A stretch of 64,000 nucleotides of DNA from Nocardioides aurantiacus (lineage in GTDB: Bacteria > Actinomycetota > Actinomycetes > Propionibacteriales > Nocardioidaceae): positions 1,240,001 to 1,304,000 of the forward strand of contig NZ_RKHO01000001.1 in NCBI RefSeq assembly GCF_003752505.1, written 5' to 3'. Shown one piece after another: positions 63,140 through 64,000 of the stretch; positions within the stretch are counted from its first letter, which is position 1; the number at the start of each line of letters is the position of its first letter. Both the position numbers and the translations under genes were made by a program. The notes beneath the pieces are model-generated. The model was not told where the DNA came from and ran no database searches. It was given only the letters and a program-made list of their open reading frames with translations.

Positions 63140-64000
63140 ATGGACGACCCCTTGCGTGTGATCGCGGAGACCGACGGAGTGTTCCTGCGCCGCGAGGCGC
63201 TGGAGTGCGGCTACGACGACAAGACCATCGCCCGGCGGGTGCGCGCCGGCACCTGGCACCGCGTCCGGCACGGCGCCTACTGCTTCGGTGACACCTGGGC
63301 GGCTGGTTCGCCCGAGGAGCGCCACCTGCTGCTGGCCCGTGCCGTGCTGCGGACGACACCGGGGCCGGTGGTGCTCAGCCACACGACGGCGCTGCTGGCC
63401 CACGGCGTGGCGACCTGGGGCGCCGACCTCTCGCGGGTGCACGTGACGCGGCTCGACGCCGGGGCCGCTCGGCGCGAGAAGGACGTGGTCCACCACGTGG
63501 CCTCGTGCAGCGCCAGCGAGGTGGTCCTCGCGGACGAGCTGCCGGTGTTCGGGGTCGCGCGCTCGGTCGTCGAGACCGCGACCGTGACCGGTCTCGAGTC
63601 GGCCCTGGTCTCGGCCGACTCCGCCCTGCACCTGGCGATGACCGACCCGGACGAGCTGCGTCGCACGTTCGCGAGCATGACCCACCGACCGGGTGCCCAG
63701 AAGATCCACGTCGTGCTGCACCACATGGACGGCCGCTCCGAGTCGCCGGGCGAGACGCGCGCGGCGTACCTCTTCTGGCGCCACGGCGTTCCCCGCCCGG
63801 ACCGTCAGCACGCGGTGCGGGACGCGACCGGCCGGGAGGTGGCGCGGGTCGACTTCGCGTGGCACGAGCACCGTGTCTTCGGCGAGTTCGACGGCCGGGT
63901 CAAGTACGGCCGCTACCTCCGGGCGTGGGAGCTGCCCGGAGACGCGGTGTTCCGGGAGAAGCAGCGCGAGGACCTGGTGCGGGAGCTGACCGGCTACCGC
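63140..64000 (+). CDS. AbiEi-antitoxin-like/DUF559-like protein, 3' end cut off
   Basis: At least 287 codons, open to the window edge. The N-terminal winged-helix-like part (FLRREALECGYDDKTIARRV; RAGTWHRVRHGAYCFGDTW) matches the AbiEi family antitoxin N-terminal domain. The middle has VLSHTTALLAHGVATWGADL. The C-terminal part (SPGETRAAYLFWRHGVPRPD; ARVDFAWHEHRVFGEFDG followed by RVKYGRYL) resembles the DUF559/Vsr-like PD-(D/E)XK nuclease fold, with D...ExD...K visible. ATG at 63140 is the first good start; no ribosome binding site or AbiEii toxin gene is seen in the window. Role unknown, defence-related at best by inference. Confidence 0.75.
   Translation, partial: MDDPLRVIAETDGVFLRREALECGYDDKTIARRVRAGTWHRVRHGAYCFGDTWAAGSPEERHLLLARAVLRTTPGPVVLSHTTALLAHGVATWGADLSRVHVTRLDAGAARREKDVVHHVASCSASEVVLADELPVFGVARSVVETATVTGLESALVSADSALHLAMTDPDELRRTFASMTHRPGAQKIHVVLHHMDGRSESPGETRAAYLFWRHGVPRPDRQHAVRDATGREVARVDFAWHEHRVFGEFDGRVKYGRYLRAWELPGDAVFREKQREDLVRELTGYR

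Noticed and set aside
63004-63291. 95-codon frame before the AbiEi-like gene
   Set aside because: It overlaps the hairpin end and then the real gene in another frame and has no ribosome binding site or domain.

Overview
The window is 64 kb of very GC-rich chromosome with gene-dense, strongly third-position-GC coding. GTG starts are common, leaderless promoters are common, and the SOS box and GlnR-type boxes are of actinobacterial form. Together with the gene content (DnaE2/ImuB mutasome, GlnE plus several glutamine synthetases, lipB-lipA-DUF4191-RDD-glnA order) this points to an actinomycete, most likely in or near Nocardioides/Nocardioidaceae. That taxon is inferred from style and synteny, not from a search. 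No transposase, integrase, prophage, tRNA or CRISPR array is visible.

Layout. 1-6.8 kb: tail of an acyl-CoA synthetase, NUDIX hydrolase, Nif3-like protein, zinc-ribbon coiled-coil protein, histidine phosphatase, yaaA and an RNB ribonuclease. 6.8-11.3 kb: orphan GAF histidine kinase, RNase P RNA (rnpB), a small unknown protein, aquaporin and a lysine-rich histone-H1-like protein. 11.6-15.0 kb: minus-strand operon of circularly permuted ATP-grasp, alpha-E and transglutaminase-like proteins. 15.1-22.2 kb: map with a divergent 62-aa protein, a secreted M15 peptidase, a small membrane protein, a secreted sugar dehydrogenase and a DUF1800-DUF1501 pair. 22.3-36.1 kb: panB, nadE and a nitrogen block (class I amidotransferase, glnA2, STAS protein, membrane protein, glnE, satD with its membrane partner, DUF2237, VOC, GSIII). 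36.1-39.8 kb: DUF4397-sortase-membrane protein operon and a 5'-3' exonuclease. 39.9-45.5 kb: the SOS mutasome imuA'-imuB-dnaE2 under a perfect LexA palindrome. 45.6-52.6 kb: a secreted protein of unknown function, a two-gene operon of a degenerate class III cyclase sensor and an MscS channel with a C-terminal cyclic-nucleotide-binding-like domain, then an FAD monooxygenase and DUF4287 gene bracketed by 105-bp direct repeats. 52.8-62.9 kb: glnA1 with a GlnR box, RDD, DUF4191, lipA, an ABC exporter, lipB, a TIGR01777 epimerase and lpdA. 63.1-64 kb: start of an AbiEi-like/DUF559-like protein.

How the genes work together. Three glutamine synthetases (GlnA1, GlnA2, GSIII), the adenylyltransferase GlnE and an amidotransferase form a nitrogen-assimilation region, with GlnR-type boxes in front of glnA1 and probably GSIII. 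lipB, lipA and lpdA support lipoylated 2-oxoacid dehydrogenases. imuA', imuB and dnaE2 form the inducible mutagenic polymerase. As I recall it, much of the gene order (Nif3, zinc ribbon, phosphatase, panB, glnA2, glnE, glnA1, RDD, DUF4191, lipA, lipB, TIGR01777) parallels the mycobacterial Rv2216-Rv2230c neighbourhood, opened up by lineage-specific insertions.

The best candidate for an undescribed system is the translationally coupled pair at 47080-50795. Its cyclase domain has lost both metal-binding aspartates, and its partner channel domain has lost the canonical phosphate-binding arginine. Other notable signals are a double dyad straddling the satD start, a triple-hairpin repeat bracketing a two-gene cassette, a gene-tail fossil, and many -10 boxes 6-8 nt before start codons, three of which begin with the stop codon of the previous gene.

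No stretch longer than 300 bases lacks a feature. The longest intergenic gaps (11321-11618, 52629-52851, 62928-63139) are described as repeats or hairpins.
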